Origin: Blastococcus sp. TF02-8 | GTDB lineage: Bacteria; Actinomycetota; Actinomycetes; Mycobacteriales; Geodermatophilaceae | DNA: 64,000 nt | Reading direction: 5' to 3' | Assembly: GCF_003319175.1 (NCBI RefSeq) | Contig: NZ_QOHK01000006.1 | Span: forward strand, 219,492-283,491 | Shown: piece by piece, positions 62,477-64,000 of the stretch | Layout of the letters: each line of letters starts with the position of its first letter | Position numbering within the stretch: position 1 is the first letter of the stretch | Notes under the pieces: generated by a model | The model's database searches: none | Seen by the model: only the letters and a program-made list of their open reading frames with translations | Told to the model about the DNA's origin: nothing | Position numbers and translations under genes: made by a program

Positions 62477-63286
62477 GTGAACGTTCTCGACGAGATCGTC
62501 GCCGGCGTCCGGGAGGACCTCGCCGCGCGCGAGGCGGTCACCCCGTTCGAGCAGGTGAAGGCTGCCGCGCAGGCCGCCCGGCCCGCTCTGGACGCCCTGG
62601 CCGCGCTGCGCGCCCCCGGGGTCGGCGTGATCGCCGAGGTCAAGCGGCGCAGCCCCTCCAAGGGCGACCTGGCCACGATCCCCGATCCCGCCGAGCTGGC
62701 CCAGCAGTACGCCGCCGGGGGAGCGCGGGTCATCTCCGTGCTCACCGAGCGCCGCCGTTTCGGTGGTTCGCACGCCGACCTGGCCGCGGTGCGCGCGGTC
62801 GTCGACGTCCCCGTGCTGTGCAAGGACTTCATCGTCAGCAGCTACCAGGTGCACGAGGCCCGGGCCCACGGCGCCGACGTCGTCCTGCTGATCGTGGCCG
62901 CGCTGGAGCAGAACGTGCTCACCGGCCTGCTCGAGCGGGTCGAGTCCCTGGGCATGACGGCGCTCGTCGAGGTGCACACCGAGGCCGAGGCCGATCGGGC
63001 GCTCGACGCCGGTGCGTCGGTGATCGGCGTGAACGCCCGCGACCTCACCACGCTGCAGGTGGACCGGTCGACGTTCGAGAAGATCGCGCCCGGGCTGCCC
63101 TCGGAGGTGGTGAAGGTCGCCGAGTCCGGCGTCCGCGGACCGCACGACCTCATCAGCTACGCCGCGGCCGGTGCCGACGCCGTGCTCGTCGGCGAGGGCC
63201 TGGTCACCGCCGGCGACGCCCGCCAGGCGGTGGCCGACCTGGTGACGGCGGGATCGCACCCCGCCACCCCGCGCACCACCCGCTGA
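62477..63286 (+). CDS. trpC: Indole-3-glycerol phosphate synthase
   Basis: 269-aa (beta-alpha)8 enzyme. [17 protein letters not shown] contains catalytic Glu and Lys, [18 protein letters not shown] the second Lys, [15 protein letters not shown] and [12 protein letters not shown] the remaining sites. GTG 62477. In many actinobacteria trpB and trpA follow; here a broken phosphoribosyltransferase and a DUF222/HNH-like gene do. Confidence 0.96.
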   Translation: MNVLDEIVAGVREDLAAREAVTPFEQVKAAAQAARPALDALAALRAPGVGVIAEVKRRSPSKGDLATIPDPAELAQQYAAGGARVISVLTERRRFGGSHADLAAVRAVVDVPVLCKDFIVSSYQVHEARAHGADVVLLIVAALEQNVLTGLLERVESLGMTALVEVHTEAEADRALDAGASVIGVNARDLTTLQVDRSTFEKIAPGLPSEVVKVAESGVRGPHDLISYAAAGADAVLVGEGLVTAGDARQAVADLVTAGSHPATPRTTR

Positions 63287-63293
63287 GGTCCCC

Positions 63294-63708
63294 GGCCCAG
63301 CCGCACGCGCACGTCGTCAGGCAGCTCGTCGACGACGAGGGAGACACCGAGGAACTCCGCTCCCGAGCGCTGCACGAGGGCCGCGGCCGTCTCCGCCTGG
63401 CTGCCGCGCTCGGCCCAGTCGTCGATCCGCAGCACGCGTGCCCCCGGGCCGAGGACCTCCTGCATGCGGAGGTCGTGCGCAATCCCCCGGTAGTCCTCGG
63501 TCGACGTCGTGGCGAGGGTCGGGCCGGGAAGTCTCCCGGACGCGCTCTTGCGGACGGCGACGAAGCCCGCCCGCAGTGCCACAGCAGCGGGGGAGCCGAC
63601 CACGAAGCCGCGAGCCTCGATCCCCACCACGTGCGTCACCCCGGCGTCCCCTCACGGTGCGACGAGCCCGCTGATCACTTCCTGGAGGGCAGGACCGTCG
63701 ACGAGCAC
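63294..63708 (-). pseudogene. Adenine phosphoribosyltransferase-like relic with in-frame stop
   Basis: Reading leftward, VLVDGPALQEVISGLVAP is followed by a TGA (63654-63652). The same frame then gives GDAGVTHVVGIEARGFVVG, VAVRKSASGRLP, RVLRIDDWAERGSQAETAA and VSLVVDELPDDVRVRL. This is the normal PRTase order, with the PRPP loop reading RIDDWAERGSQ. The stop sits where family members have Phe-Arg before GDAGV. The C-terminus runs without a stop into the antisense of trpC. An ORF from GTG 63639 could give a truncated protein, but loss of function is likelier. Confidence 0.65.
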
Positions 63709-63797
63709 CCCGTCAGATGTCGGCGTGCTCGCCGGCCCGCGTCGCTCACGGCGCGACCGAAGCGAGAGAGCCGCCGGAAACTGTCGTACCCCCGGCC

Positions 63798-63803
63798 TAG
63801 CCT
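63798..63803 (+). promoter_or_regulatory. -10 box TAGCCT for the right-edge gene
   Basis: TAGCCT, 6 nt before ATG 63810. Confidence 0.5.
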
Positions 63804-63809
63804 GCGGGT

Positions 63810-64000
63810 ATGTCGTCGGGTGTGGGGTTCGCGGTCGGGGTGACCGTGGTGCCGGTCGACGCGGCGCCCTCGTCGTGGGAGCTGGTCGACCCGGACCCTG
63901 CTCCGGGGTTGGGCGAGCCGTTGAGCGGGTGGTTGCCGGCCCACCGCGGCGCCGGGGTGGCGGCGGTGTTGCTGCAGCAGGTCGTGGCCGCGGAGGCTCA
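63810..64000 (+). CDS. N-terminus of a probable DUF222/HNH endonuclease-like protein, cut by window edge
   Basis: 63 codons are visible. SSWELVDPDPAPGLGEPLSG and WLPAHRGAGVAAVLLQQVVA resemble the N-terminus of the large DUF222 (13E12-type) HNH proteins that are numerous in Geodermatophilaceae and mycobacteria. The family-defining DUF222 helices and HNH motif would lie beyond the window, so the call rests on this short segment. Confidence 0.5.
   Translation, partial: MSSGVGFAVGVTVVPVDAAPSSWELVDPDPAPGLGEPLSGWLPAHRGAGVAAVLLQQVVAAEA

Noticed and set aside
1..64000. CRISPR arrays, tRNA, rRNA or prophage integrase
   Set aside because: No regularly spaced repeats, cloverleaf-like sequences with CCA-type ends, rRNA segments or integrase motifs were seen on reading both strands.

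Overview
The window is high-GC chromosomal DNA from an actinobacterium. The best fit is a Geodermatophilaceae-type organism (Blastococcus, Modestobacter or Geodermatophilus); that is an inference from gene content and codon use, not from a search. Pointers are the order murG-murC-ftsQ-ftsZ-pgeF-yggS-sepF-yggT-wag31, the combined his/trp cluster with a PriA-type HisA, the tryptophan-associated membrane protein, two mycothiol-S-transferase-like DinB-fold proteins, frequent GTG starts, and the N-terminus of what looks like a DUF222/HNH protein at the right edge.

Layout. 1-8.5 kb: end of the division and cell-wall cluster through wag31. 8.6-12.3 kb: a small membrane protein facing ileS. 12.3-28.5 kb: an accessory block between ileS and lspA. 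It holds a CPA1 antiporter, a frameshifted small gene, a 2,273-residue YD-repeat (Rhs) polymorphic toxin with LGFP and DNRLRE-like wall/carbohydrate modules, a DUF7336-like putative immunity gene, a decayed orphan Rhs C-terminal cassette, a DUF4032/kinase-like gene and an LpqY-SugABC-type sugar importer. 28.5-35.7 kb: lspA, rluD, a CPBP protease, a GNAT enzyme, dnaE1 and a membrane protein. 35.7-49.1 kb: a LON-domain protein, then hisD-hisC-hisB, a 58-residue membrane protein, a nucleotidyltransferase and hisH. A 5.8-kb interruption follows (M28 peptidase, nitroreductase, DinB-like protein, AraC regulator, lipase), then hisA(priA)-ridA-hisF. 49.1-59.8 kb: mixed membrane proteins, a frameshifted secreted esterase, a heterodimeric ABC exporter and a flavin dehydrogenase. 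59.9-63.3 kb: hisI-trpE-trp membrane protein-trpC. 63.3-64 kb: an interrupted phosphoribosyltransferase relic and the start of a DUF222/HNH-like gene.

How it works together. The division genes make and position the septum, and the his and trp genes form a joint biosynthetic supply line. PriA plausibly covers both the HisA and TrpF steps, and no trpF is present here. The Rhs locus looks like a contact-dependent toxin whose tip has been exchanged: G+C falls to about half at the conserved core/tip border, the putative immunity gene follows, and a second, broken tip lies downstream.

The clearest window-wide signal is promoter architecture. At least 18 genes on both strands have an actinobacterial -10 hexamer of the form (T/C)A-N3-T, or a close variant, only 6-8 nt before the start codon, which predicts leaderless mRNAs. 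Operon-internal genes instead use ATGA or GTGA stop-start overlaps. Several broken genes (14.4, 22.2, 52.6 and 63.7 kb) are described individually.
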